From Gordonia hydrophobica NBRC 16057 (lineage in GTDB: Bacteria > Actinomycetota > Actinomycetes > Mycobacteriales > Mycobacteriaceae): DNA of 64,000 nt. Location of the stretch: NCBI RefSeq assembly GCF_001592365.1, contig NZ_BCWU01000004.1:124001-188000 (forward strand), given 5' to 3'. The notes beneath the pieces were generated by a model. It made no database searches. It saw only the letters and a program-made list of their open reading frames with translations, and had not been told where the DNA came from. Positions 1 through 8,100 of the stretch are shown here, piece after piece. Position numbers and translations under genes: made by a program. The stretch's first letter is position 1, and each line of letters opens with the position of its first letter.

Positions 1-551
1 ACCATCGTGTCGGCGTAAGGACCGTTGGTGATGAACGTCTTGTTGCCCTTGAGGATGTAGTCGTCGCCGTCGCGCCGCACCGTGGTCTTCATGCCGCCCA
101 GCGCGTCAGAACCGCTGTCGGGTTCCGTGATCGCCCAGGCACCGACCTTCTCCATCGTCACCAATTCCGGAAGCCAGCGCTTCTTCTGTGCGAGCGTGCC
201 GCGACTGCGAATCGTCGAGACGGTCAAGCCCATCGAGACGCCCATCGACGCGATGAGACCGAGGCTGACTCCGGCCATCTCCATGTTCAGGATCAGGAAC
301 ATCGAGTTGGCGAGGCTGTTGGAACCGCCGCCCTTGGCGCGCTCGGCTCCGGACTCCTCCGCCGCGATCTCCTTCTGAAGACTCTCCGAGTTCATCGAGT
401 CCATGCCGAAGGACTTCAGCATCTTTCGGAGGATGTCGTACGGCGGCAGCTCACCGGATTCGAGTGCATCGACGTTCGGCCGGACCTCCTTGTCGATGAA
501 GCCGCGCACGGCGTCGCGGACCATCACATCTTCTTCAGACCACTCGAACAT
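1..551 (-). CDS. Acyl-CoA dehydrogenase, N-terminal part (runs off window)
   Basis: Reading the minus strand from the ATG at 551 gives an open frame of about 183 codons that continues past the left edge. It starts MFEWSEEDVMVRDAVRGFID, the usual helical N-domain of the family, and later reads WAITEPDSGSDALGGMKT and GNKTFITNG, the flavin-contacting middle segment of acyl-CoA dehydrogenases. The role is FAD-dependent alpha,beta-dehydrogenation of an acyl-CoA in the cytoplasm; the substrate cannot be told. The start is backed by a GGAGG five bases upstream. The catalytic glutamate region lies outside the window. Confidence 0.9.
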   Translation of the reverse strand, partial: MFEWSEEDVMVRDAVRGFIDKEVRPNVDALESGELPPYDILRKMLKSFGMDSMNSESLQKEIAAEESGAERAKGGGSNSLANSMFLILNMEMAGVSLGLIASMGVSMGLTVSTIRSRGTLAQKKRWLPELVTMEKVGAWAITEPDSGSDALGGMKTTVRRDGDDYILKGNKTFITNGPYADTM

Positions 552-626
552 CAAGCCTCCAAACTAGAACACGTTCCACTTGTGGTCTGACGCTACCCTG
601 AGCAGTCGCACGCCGCGACACCCGCG

Positions 627-1421
627 TCACAACGGGAGGCCGTCACGTCGCGGCGACGCCGCCGCACAACGGATGTTCCACTCGCGATTGAGCCACATCT
701 CAATCAGTTCCGCGGGAACCGCCGCCTCCTGCGCCCAACCGTGGATCAGCGCGTTGTATCGGATGTAGGTGCGCACCGAGTACTGCGAGACCGACGCGGA
801 CACCAGCCACCCGTGCCACGTGAGGCTGCCCGCGGAGTCGTTGTCGAGCAGTTGCGGACGGTCGCCGCGGCCGCCGTGAATCGCCCAGCAGTACATCGAC
901 ATCAGGGCGTGGCCGACGCCGGGTGCGGTCGGCCACCCGGACCAGTCGCGGTACGCGGCGGCGTCGAACAGGCCAGGCGGGCTCTGGCACGCGATCAACG
1001 CCTGTTCGATCGCAGCAAACCGACAATCGTCCAGCCCAGGCTCGGAGATGTCGACGAATCGGCGCGGCACACTGCGCAGACGATGGCCCGTCAACCACGC
1101 CGCGCAGTGGTAGAGCCGACTGAATTCGGGCTCTTCTCTCAGTTCGACGCCGTCGACCTCACACTCCAGGTCGCCGCGACGAATGAAGGCCTTGCCGGTC
1201 CACACCTGGGCTCCGTCCGCGCTCCGACCCGACACCTGGGCTGGAATCCGGTGCCGGGCCAGGCGGGTGTTCCACCAGTCCAGATCGACCCCCACCACAT
1301 CGTCGAGAACCATCTCCGAGTACGGCTGACTGCGGCACCACTCCACGCAGTCGGGCGGCACTCCCAGGTCAGCGTCTCGATCGTCCATGCACGCATGGTG
1401 GCACGAAGGTACGACATCCAT
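627..1421 (-). CDS. Uncharacterised protein, about 264 aa
   Basis: An open frame with normal codon usage, divergent from the DUF222 gene. I do not recognise it with confidence. It is soluble, with no signal peptide or membrane segment, and tryptophan-rich, with a central stretch WNTRLARHRIPAQVSG and a later CWAIHGGRGDRPQLLDND. The spacing of these blocks faintly recalls the actinobacterial proteins called 8-oxoguanine glycosylase OGG-fold, but that is a weak impression from memory and no catalytic Lys/Asp pair was assigned. A second ATG at 1388 (MDDRDADLG) is an equally plausible start; neither has a clear Shine-Dalgarno. Confidence 0.55.
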   Translation of the reverse strand: MDVVPSCHHACMDDRDADLGVPPDCVEWCRSQPYSEMVLDDVVGVDLDWWNTRLARHRIPAQVSGRSADGAQVWTGKAFIRRGDLECEVDGVELREEPEFSRLYHCAAWLTGHRLRSVPRRFVDISEPGLDDCRFAAIEQALIACQSPPGLFDAAAYRDWSGWPTAPGVGHALMSMYCWAIHGGRGDRPQLLDNDSAGSLTWHGWLVSASVSQYSVRTYIRYNALIHGWAQEAAVPAELIEMWLNREWNIRCAAASPRRDGLPL

Positions 1422-1535
1422 CGGTCGTCGGTCACCGCCCTTGTCGTCGTCGACAATTTGTCAGACCCCATCACTAGAATCGAACGTGAGTTCTAGATCA
1501 GGGTTGTGTTGGTTTCGTTGACTGGGGAGGGTGTC

Positions 1536-3134
1536 ATGGCTGTGGCGACGATGGGTCCGGCAGGTCGGACGGGTGTGGTGGGTGCGTCGGTACAGGTCAC
1601 CGACGAGGCGATCGTGATGCGTGTGCCGCGGCCGGAGACGGTCGGCAAGCCGCAGTCCGACGACGCTGCGGCGTTGGTGTTCGCCGCGCACGCGGAGTCG
1701 GTCGGCGGACTCCTGCGGTGGTACCGGTATCAGGCCGTGTACGGGCTGCTCCGGACGCGGATGGCGCAGGCCGACGCCACCGGCGCCACCGACGTGTACA
1801 CGCGGGTGTACGACCCCCTGTGTCAGGTCGCCGCGTCGTATGCCACGGTCGCCGGGGTCCGGCAGTGCACCGCCGAACGGTTTGTCGAAGCCGCACAAGC
1901 CTGCTTCGAGCGCATCCCGACGGTCGGGCGGCTGCTGCGGGACGGGGTGATCACGGCGGCGTGGTTTCAGCGGGTGGTGGAGCAGACCGCCCTGGTCGAC
2001 GACCCCGATCTGTTGGCATTCATCGATGCCGAGATCGCACACCGGTTGACCACGATGGGTGGGTTGTCGGCGCGGCGCGTCGAGGACGCGGTGGCCGCGA
2101 TCGTCGCCGAACACGACCGGGATGCGGTGACCGTGACCCGCGAGCAGGCCAAAGCCGCCAAGAAGATGGTGATCAACCCGCTCAACGACACCGCCTCGGA
2201 GGTCATCGTCACCACCACGCCCGAGGATGCACTCCTGTGCAAAGACGCCGTCGACGCGGTCATCGCCGGGGTCTGCCGTCACGATCCGCGCACGCGTGGC
2301 CAGTTGCGTGCGGATGCGGCCGTCGCTCGGATGACTGGTGTGCCGTTCACCTGCGAATGTCAGCGTGATGATTGTGCGGCGGAGTTGTCGGAAGCGCAGG
2401 TGGCGGCGCGGTGCGCGAGGATCGTGGTGCACGTGGTGACCCGGCAGGAAACTCTGGACGGGGTGTCGGCGGTGCCGGCGGTGATGGACGGGCACGGCCC
2501 GATCTCGGCGGCCCATGTTCGGGATCTCGCGGCCCGCCCGGATGCGGTGTGCCGCCCGCTGAATGTGGCTGACCTGGCTGATCGGATGTGCCAGCCCGGG
2601 AACCCGTACCGGCCGACGGCCGCGTTGGACACGGCGGTCCGCGGACTGTTCGGCACCTGCTCCTGGGCCGGATGCGATCGCCCGGCGTGGCGGTGCGAAC
2701 CCGATCATGTCACCGAGTTCGACCACACCGCCCCCGCCGCGGGCGGTCCGACCTGCCTGTGCAACCTGAATCCGAAATGCACGTTCCATCACGGTTTGAA
2801 AACCCACGCCGACGGCTGGCTCGACGATCAGATCGTCGACGCCAACGGTGTGGTCTGGACCGAGGTCACCACCCCGGAGGGCGTGACCGTCCGCCAGCAG
2901 GCGGCCAACACATGGCTGCTCCCCGAACTCGGACTCATTCCGTGCTCACACCCCGACACTGAGGCGGGTACGACACGCCCGGGGATCGGACACGCCGAGC
3001 ACGCACCAGAACGATCTTCATCGCGGGTGCAGGCCAAGCACCGCTACCGCATGCAGCGGCGGGCCGCGAACCGCCGCGCCCGCGAAGCGCAGGCCGCGGC
3101 GATGGCGATTGCGGACGGGCAACCCCCGTTCTGA
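1536..3134 (+). CDS. DUF222 / 13E12-repeat family HNH endonuclease-like protein
   Basis: The protein (about 532 aa) has the long helical DUF222 region followed near the C-terminus by an HNH-type metal site: CSWAGCDRPAWRCEPDH, then the Asn of CNLNPKC, then HHGLKTH. This is the architecture of the 13E12 repeat family, which is multicopy in Mycobacterium, Gordonia and Rhodococcus. It is presumed to be a nuclease, but cellular role is not established. The tail is basic (KHRYRMQRRAANRRAREAQ), fitting nucleic-acid binding. ATG 1536 is preferred over an in-frame GTG at 1506 because GGGGAGGG sits just upstream of it. Its last ~165 bp are duplicated downstream. Confidence 0.88.
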   Translation: MAVATMGPAGRTGVVGASVQVTDEAIVMRVPRPETVGKPQSDDAAALVFAAHAESVGGLLRWYRYQAVYGLLRTRMAQADATGATDVYTRVYDPLCQVAASYATVAGVRQCTAERFVEAAQACFERIPTVGRLLRDGVITAAWFQRVVEQTALVDDPDLLAFIDAEIAHRLTTMGGLSARRVEDAVAAIVAEHDRDAVTVTREQAKAAKKMVINPLNDTASEVIVTTTPEDALLCKDAVDAVIAGVCRHDPRTRGQLRADAAVARMTGVPFTCECQRDDCAAELSEAQVAARCARIVVHVVTRQETLDGVSAVPAVMDGHGPISAAHVRDLAARPDAVCRPLNVADLADRMCQPGNPYRPTAALDTAVRGLFGTCSWAGCDRPAWRCEPDHVTEFDHTAPAAGGPTCLCNLNPKCTFHHGLKTHADGWLDDQIVDANGVVWTEVTTPEGVTVRQQAANTWLLPELGLIPCSHPDTEAGTTRPGIGHAEHAPERSSSRVQAKHRYRMQRRAANRRAREAQAAAMAIADGQPPF

Positions 3135-3206
3135 TTGCCGGTCGGCGCTCCGCCACGCCTCGCGGCGGGTGCGCTCAGTTCTTTCCCGACCCCACTGCAC
3201 CCTCGG

Positions 3207-3369
3207 CGACACGCCCGGGAATCGGACACGCCGACCAGGCACCAGAACGATCTTCATCGCGGGTGCAGGCCAAGCACCGCTACCGCATGCAGCGGCGGGC
3301 CGCGAACCGCCGCGCCCGCGAAGCACAGGAAGCGGCCATGGCGGCTGCCGACGGCCAACCCCGTTCTGA
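3207..3369 (+). pseudogene. Duplicated 3' end of the DUF222-HNH gene (remnant)
   Basis: This stretch repeats 2971-3134 in direct orientation with a constant offset of 236 bp and few mismatches, covering the basic C-terminal tail (QAKHRYRMQRRAANRRAREAQ). One C is missing from the C-run just before the ttctga, so the copied stop is out of frame. No HNH or DUF222 core precedes it; only about 70 bp of unrelated sequence separates the two copies. It is best read as a scar left by recombination between two 13E12-family copies, or a partial tandem duplication. Confidence 0.85.
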
Positions 3370-3411
3370 ATCCTTCGGTTGCCCATCCCCTCTGTCGGGC
3401 CCCGCCGCGTG

Positions 3412-3882
3412 TCACAACCCGACGTCGTACACCGTCGCCGGGCGAACGTCGACCGCGAAGAATCCCGCGGCGTCGACGCACAGCAATGCCTGCGCCACTG
3501 GTTTCGCGACCACGAGGTTCATCGGGTTCAGCGACTCCGTCGCGCGTCGGATCCGTTCCACAAACGACGCGACGGATTCACCTCCGTGCCCGATCCAGTC
3601 CGGATCGGCAAGCCATGCACCCACCTGCGCGGCTGGCAGGTCTTGCGGAGTGACGCCCCGCCATCGCCCGACGTCGAGTGAGCACAGTTCGTGATTCACC
3701 GACACATCCGTCGTGACGGCGCGGGCCGTCTGGACCACGGACAGTTCGGGTCCGGAGATGAGTGGTCCGTCCACCGTCGCTCCGAGCGCCGTCGCATCGC
3801 GCAGCCCTCGCTCGTCGAGCGGATCGTGTTCGCCGCCGAACCGCACCGTTCTGTTGGGTGCGGTCCGAGCGGCGACCACCAC
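3412..3882 (-). CDS. Histidine-phosphatase-like protein of the cbt operon
   Basis: About 156 aa, third gene of the cbtB-cbtA unit, with its start close to or overlapping the cbtA stop. The pattern (ARTAPNRTVRFGGEHDPLDERGL, ISGPELSVVQTA, GGESVASFVERI) follows the histidine phosphatase fold, but the N-terminal RHG catalytic triplet reads AART, so the phospho-acceptor histidine appears to be absent. From family context, phosphatase-like proteins next to CbtAB are linked to cobalamin or cobalt; whether this one is catalytic is doubtful. The GTG at 3882 is one of two adjacent GTGs, so the exact start is uncertain. Confidence 0.65.
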   Translation of the reverse strand: MVVAARTAPNRTVRFGGEHDPLDERGLRDATALGATVDGPLISGPELSVVQTARAVTTDVSVNHELCSLDVGRWRGVTPQDLPAAQVGAWLADPDWIGHGGESVASFVERIRRATESLNPMNLVVAKPVAQALLCVDAAGFFAVDVRPATVYDVGL

Positions 3883-3893
3883 GCGCAGTCGGG

Positions 3894-4700
3894 TCAGGAC
3901 TGAGCCCCGACCGACTCCAGTTCGCGCGATGCCTCACGACGCGCCATTCTGCCGAGCAGCGCGACGAACACCGCCGTCAACACGGTCCACAGCAGCACCT
4001 GGTTGGCGATCGCGTAGACGCGGAAGTCAGCGACCACCTGGCCCGGGAAGCCGGCGCCGACGATCCGATCGCCGTCCATCACCGGCCCGGGGATCTCGGC
4101 GAACGAGGGAAGCAAGGCGGACGTGATCGTGACGCCGACGAGGTACACGACCGCTGCGGCGAGCCCGGACTGCAGGCCGCCGATCCGGTCCGCCAGCCAG
4201 AAGTACAGCGCTGCGGCAGCGACCATCAGCGCGACCGAGACCAGCGTCAGCGTGAGGTACGCGCCGGACCGGGCGCCGATGGTGTCCTCGTCACCGACTG
4301 CGGGCGGGTTCGGCGGGTACACGAAGTACGGCACTCCGATCACCGCGACGAAGGCCGCCGCGGCCAGGCCGATCGCCGCGAAGCGCGGATCGGTCGACGG
4401 CCGGTGGCGACCGAGGTACGACCAGAGGACCACGAAGGCGACGGCGAAGAAGGCGCCCATCGCGACGGCGAAGATCACGGTGCCGATTCCGGCGCCGATG
4501 TTCTCCTGCACGCTCCGAGTGAACAGCTCGTGCTCGTGTCCGTGCTCTCCGGTGATCATCGACTCGGCGTGCGATCGCTCGTCCTCGTAGTCGATGGCGC
4601 GAGCGACCTGCGGCTCGATGAAGATCCGGGCGTACACGAAGGCGACGACGCCGGCGATCAGTCCGGCGAGCACGCCGATGCCGGTGATTTTGCGTTCCAT
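3894..4700 (-). CDS. cbtA: CbtA-type cobalt transport membrane protein
   Basis: A 268-aa protein starting MERKITGIGVLAGLIAGVVAF, with several hydrophobic segments spread along its length (near 5-25, 85-110, 125-145, 160-180, 235-255), typical of CbtA. A His/Glu-rich loop (ESMITGEHGHEHELFTRS) after the first segment could bind metal. Known for the family: predicted cobalt uptake with CbtB, often under B12 riboswitch control, which is exactly the arrangement here. The longer frame to 4931 is not used because ATG 4700 has GGGAGG upstream and matches the family N-terminus. Confidence 0.85.
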   Translation of the reverse strand: MERKITGIGVLAGLIAGVVAFVYARIFIEPQVARAIDYEDERSHAESMITGEHGHEHELFTRSVQENIGAGIGTVIFAVAMGAFFAVAFVVLWSYLGRHRPSTDPRFAAIGLAAAAFVAVIGVPYFVYPPNPPAVGDEDTIGARSGAYLTLTLVSVALMVAAAALYFWLADRIGGLQSGLAAAVVYLVGVTITSALLPSFAEIPGPVMDGDRIVGAGFPGQVVADFRVYAIANQVLLWTVLTAVFVALLGRMARREASRELESVGAQS

Positions 4701-4719
4701 ATTCGGTTGTCCTCCCGAC

Positions 4720-4944
4720 TCAGTGGCAGGGGAAGCCGAGGAAGTGCCGTGCATCGTGCACGAACTCGTGCACGTGCGTATCGCTCCCGAAGACCGACAC
4801 CGCGCCCTGGTCGTAGCCGAGGAAGTAGTAGGCCAGCGCGGCCAGCAGCACCGTGGCGGTGAGCCAGAGCGCTGCGCTCGCGGTCGACGCGGCGGGAAGT
4901 GCCAGCGCGCGGGTCGGCTTGACGGCTGCAAGTGAAGCAGACAT
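4720..4944 (-). CDS. cbtB: CbtB-type cobalt transporter small subunit
   Basis: A 74-aa protein with one transmembrane helix (about residues 22-44, ALWLTATVLLAALAYYFLGYD) and the family's C-terminal metal-ligand tail HVHEFVHDARHFLGFPCH, rich in His and ending in Cys-His. CbtB is the small partner of CbtA. The gene is first in the operon, immediately downstream of the cobalamin riboswitch and 19 bp before cbtA. Start ATG 4944 was chosen over the upstream 5037 because it gives the normal family length. Confidence 0.88.
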   Translation of the reverse strand: MSASLAAVKPTRALALPAASTASAALWLTATVLLAALAYYFLGYDQGAVSVFGSDTHVHEFVHDARHFLGFPCH

Positions 4945-4974
4945 GAGAGTTCGTCCTGTTCTCCGGATTTCGCG

Positions 4975-5090
4975 TCCGGTTCGGCGTGGTACCGACGCGA
5001 CTGTCTGGCTCACAGTCCCGGAAACAGGACCGCTCACAGTGGCGCGACCGCCCCGGATTCACACCGGGTTAATCTCGTCGATCCGCTGAG
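4975..5090 (-). promoter_or_regulatory. Cobalamin (B12) riboswitch upstream of cbtB
   Basis: On the minus strand the leader carries the conserved pieces of the B12 riboswitch in order: GGTGTGAATCCGG (5065-5053), GCGCCACTGTGA (5045-5034) containing the B12 box, and GAGCCAGAC (5011-5003). It ends 30-60 bases before the cbtB start. The expected action is lowered expression of cobalt uptake when cobalamin is plentiful. Confidence 0.88.
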
Positions 5091-5180
5091 TGTACCGCTC
5101 CGGCGAGCAGCGCCTGCCGGACTGCGGCGGAAGGTTGCTGCCCAGTCCGCTGCGCCCGACGCAGACGGGATGTCACAGGG

Positions 5181-8100
5181 ATGCGCTTGAATGGATCCGT
5201 GGCCCGGGGAACGTCGATTCTGCAGAGCATGCATCCGGCTACGCAACGGTGGTTCACCGAGGCGTTCGGCACGCCGACGCGAGCCCAGTCCGGTGCGTGG
5301 TCGGCGATCGCTCGCGGAGAGCACACGCTCGTCGTCGCGCCGACCGGGTCCGGTAAAACTCTGGCGGCATTCCTGTGGGCGATCGACTCGTTGCACCGCG
5401 AGCGGCTCTCCGGTCCGCAACCGGAGCAGACCGGCGTCCGCATCCTGTACGTGTCGCCGTTGAAAGCCCTGGCGGTCGACGTGCAACGCAATCTGTCGGC
5501 GCCGCTCGTCGGCATCGCCAACGCCGCCGCACGAATGGACGTCGAGGCGCCGTCAATCAGCGTCGGTATCCGTTCCGGCGACACACCGCCCGCCGACCGC
5601 CGCCGCCTGCAGACCCACCCGCCCGACATCCTGATCACCACGCCCGAGTCGCTGTACCTGATGCTGACCTCCGCCGTTCGGGAGACGTTGAGCACGGTCA
5701 CCACGGTCATCGTCGACGAAGTGCACGCGGTCGCGGCCACGAAGCGCGGCACCCATCTGGCGCTGTCGCTGGAGCGGCTGGACACCCTGCTCGCCCACCC
5801 CGCCCAGCGAATCGGTCTGTCCGCGACAGTCCGCCCGGAGTCGCTGGTCGGCGAATTCCTTGCCGGCGACGCCGCGTGCACGGTCGTGAAACCGCCCGCC
5901 GCCAAGACCTTCGACCTCACCGTCGACGTCCCGGTGGAGGACATGGCGAACATTCCGCCGCCGGAGACCGGAGACGAAGGGCTCGACGACGCCTTCTCCC
6001 CGACCGCCGGATCGCTGTGGCCGCATGTCGAGGCCGCGATCGTGGACCGCATCGAGGCCAATCGGGCGACGATCGTCTTCGCGAACTCGCGCCGACTGGC
6101 CGAACGGCTCACCGCGCGCCTCAACGAGATCGCGGCGGCGCGCGCCGGACTCGACGTCGACCCGCAGCGGCCGAATCCCGAGGTGCCCGGCGGCATGCCG
6201 TCGTACGTCTCCGGCAGCGGTACCGCGGGCGGCGCCGCACCGGTGCTCGCTCGCGCACACCACGGATCGGTCAGCAAGGAGCAGCGCGCGCAGATCGAGG
6301 ACGACCTCAAGTCCGGGCGACTCCGGTGCGTCGTCGCCACCAGTTCATTGGAGCTGGGCATCGACATGGGCGCGGTCGACCTGGTGATTCAGGTGGAGGC
6401 GCCGCCGTCGGTGGCGGCCGGACTGCAGCGCATCGGTCGGGCGGGGCATCAAGTCGGCGAGGTGAGTCAGGGAGTCCTGTTCCCTAAACATCGCACCGAT
6501 CTGATCCACTGCACGGTCGTCACGCAGCTCATGCGGAGCGGGCGCATCGAGGCGTTGTCCGTGCCGTCGAATCCCCTCGACATCCTGGCCCAGCAGACCA
6601 TCGCCGCCACGGCCGTGGCCGATCTCGACGTGGACGGCTGGTACGTCACGGTACGGCGCGCGATGCCGTATCGGACGCTGACCCGCGACGTGTACGACGC
6701 CGTCCTCGACCTGATCTCCGGCCGCTATCCGTCCGATGAGTTCGCCGAACTGCGGCCGCGCGTCGACTACGACCGGACGGCGGGAACGCTGGTCGCCCGC
6801 CGCGGAACGCTGCGGCTGGCCGTCACCTCCGGCGGCACGATTCCCGATCGCGGACTGTTCGGCGTCTTCTTGGCGGGCTCCGGCGACGACCGGAGTGGGC
6901 AGCCTCGGCGGGTCGGCGAGCTCGATGAGGAGATGGTGTACGAGTCGCGCGTCGGCGACGTGTTCGCACTCGGTGCGTCGAGTTGGCGGATCGAGGAGAT
7001 CACGCACGACCGCGTGCTGGTCTCACCCGCGTTCGGCGTGCCGGGGCGGCTGCCGTTCTGGATCGGCGACGCGGTGGGCCGTCCGGCCGAACTGGGTGCG
7101 GCGATCGGCAAGTTCGTCGGTGTCGCGGGCGATGACGCCAAGCTCGCACGCCTGGCCGACGAGTTGGGGTTGAGCACCTACGCGCGGCAGAATCTGGCCG
7201 CGCTGATCGCCGAGCAGAAGGAGGCGACCGGTGTCCTCCCGACCGATCGCACGCTCGTCGTCGAACGGTTCCGCGACGAGCTCGGCGACTGGCGGCTGGT
7301 GCTGCACTCTCCGTACGGCCTGCGGGTGCATGCGCCGTGGGCGAGCGCGATCGCCGCACACTTGTCGGCGCGCCTCGGACTCGACGGCGCGACGACCGCG
7401 ACGGACGACGGCATCATCGTCCGTCTCCCCGACACCGATGACGATCCGCCGGGCGCCGATGTCTTCGTCCTGGACCCCGATCACATCGACGACGACGTGA
7501 CGCGGGCGCTCGCCGACTCGTCGCTGTTCGCCTCCCGATTCCGCGAATGCGCGGGCCGAGCGCTCCTGTTGCCGCGCCGCGATCCCGGTAAGCGTGCGCC
7601 GCTGTGGCAGCAGCGGCAACGCAGCGCGCAACTGCTGTCGGTGGCGTCGCGATTCCCCGACTTCCCGATCATTCTGGAGACCGTCCGCGAATGCCTCGCC
7701 GACGTCTACGACCTCCCCGCGCTGACCGAGGTCCTCACCCGAATCGCACGGCGCAAGATCCGCGTCACCGAGGTCCAGACGTCCGCGCCCTCGCCGTTCG
7801 CCGCGTCGATGCTCCTCGGTTACGTCGGATCGTTCATCTACGACGACGACGCGCCGCTCGCCGAACGTCGCGCCACCGCACTGTCACTGGACACCGCCTT
7901 GTTGGCGCAGTTGCTCGGGCGCGTGGACCTGCGCGAACTGCTGGACCCGAACGTCATCGAGACCGTCGTCGCACGACTGCAGCGCACCGCGCCCGAACGC
8001 CGAGCACGCGACCGCGAAGACGTCGTCGACCTGCTGCGCTGGCTGGGCCCGTGCTCACGTGCCGACCTCGCCGACCGCTACCGCGGCGATGACGATCTCG

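Noticed and set aside
1461..2807. 448-codon minus-strand open frame
   Set aside because: Lies opposite the clear DUF222-HNH gene; Arg/His/Gly-rich with no recognisable fold.
5034..5486. 150-codon minus-strand open frame upstream of cbtB
   Set aside because: Covers the B12 riboswitch and the Lhr 5' end; no homology visible.
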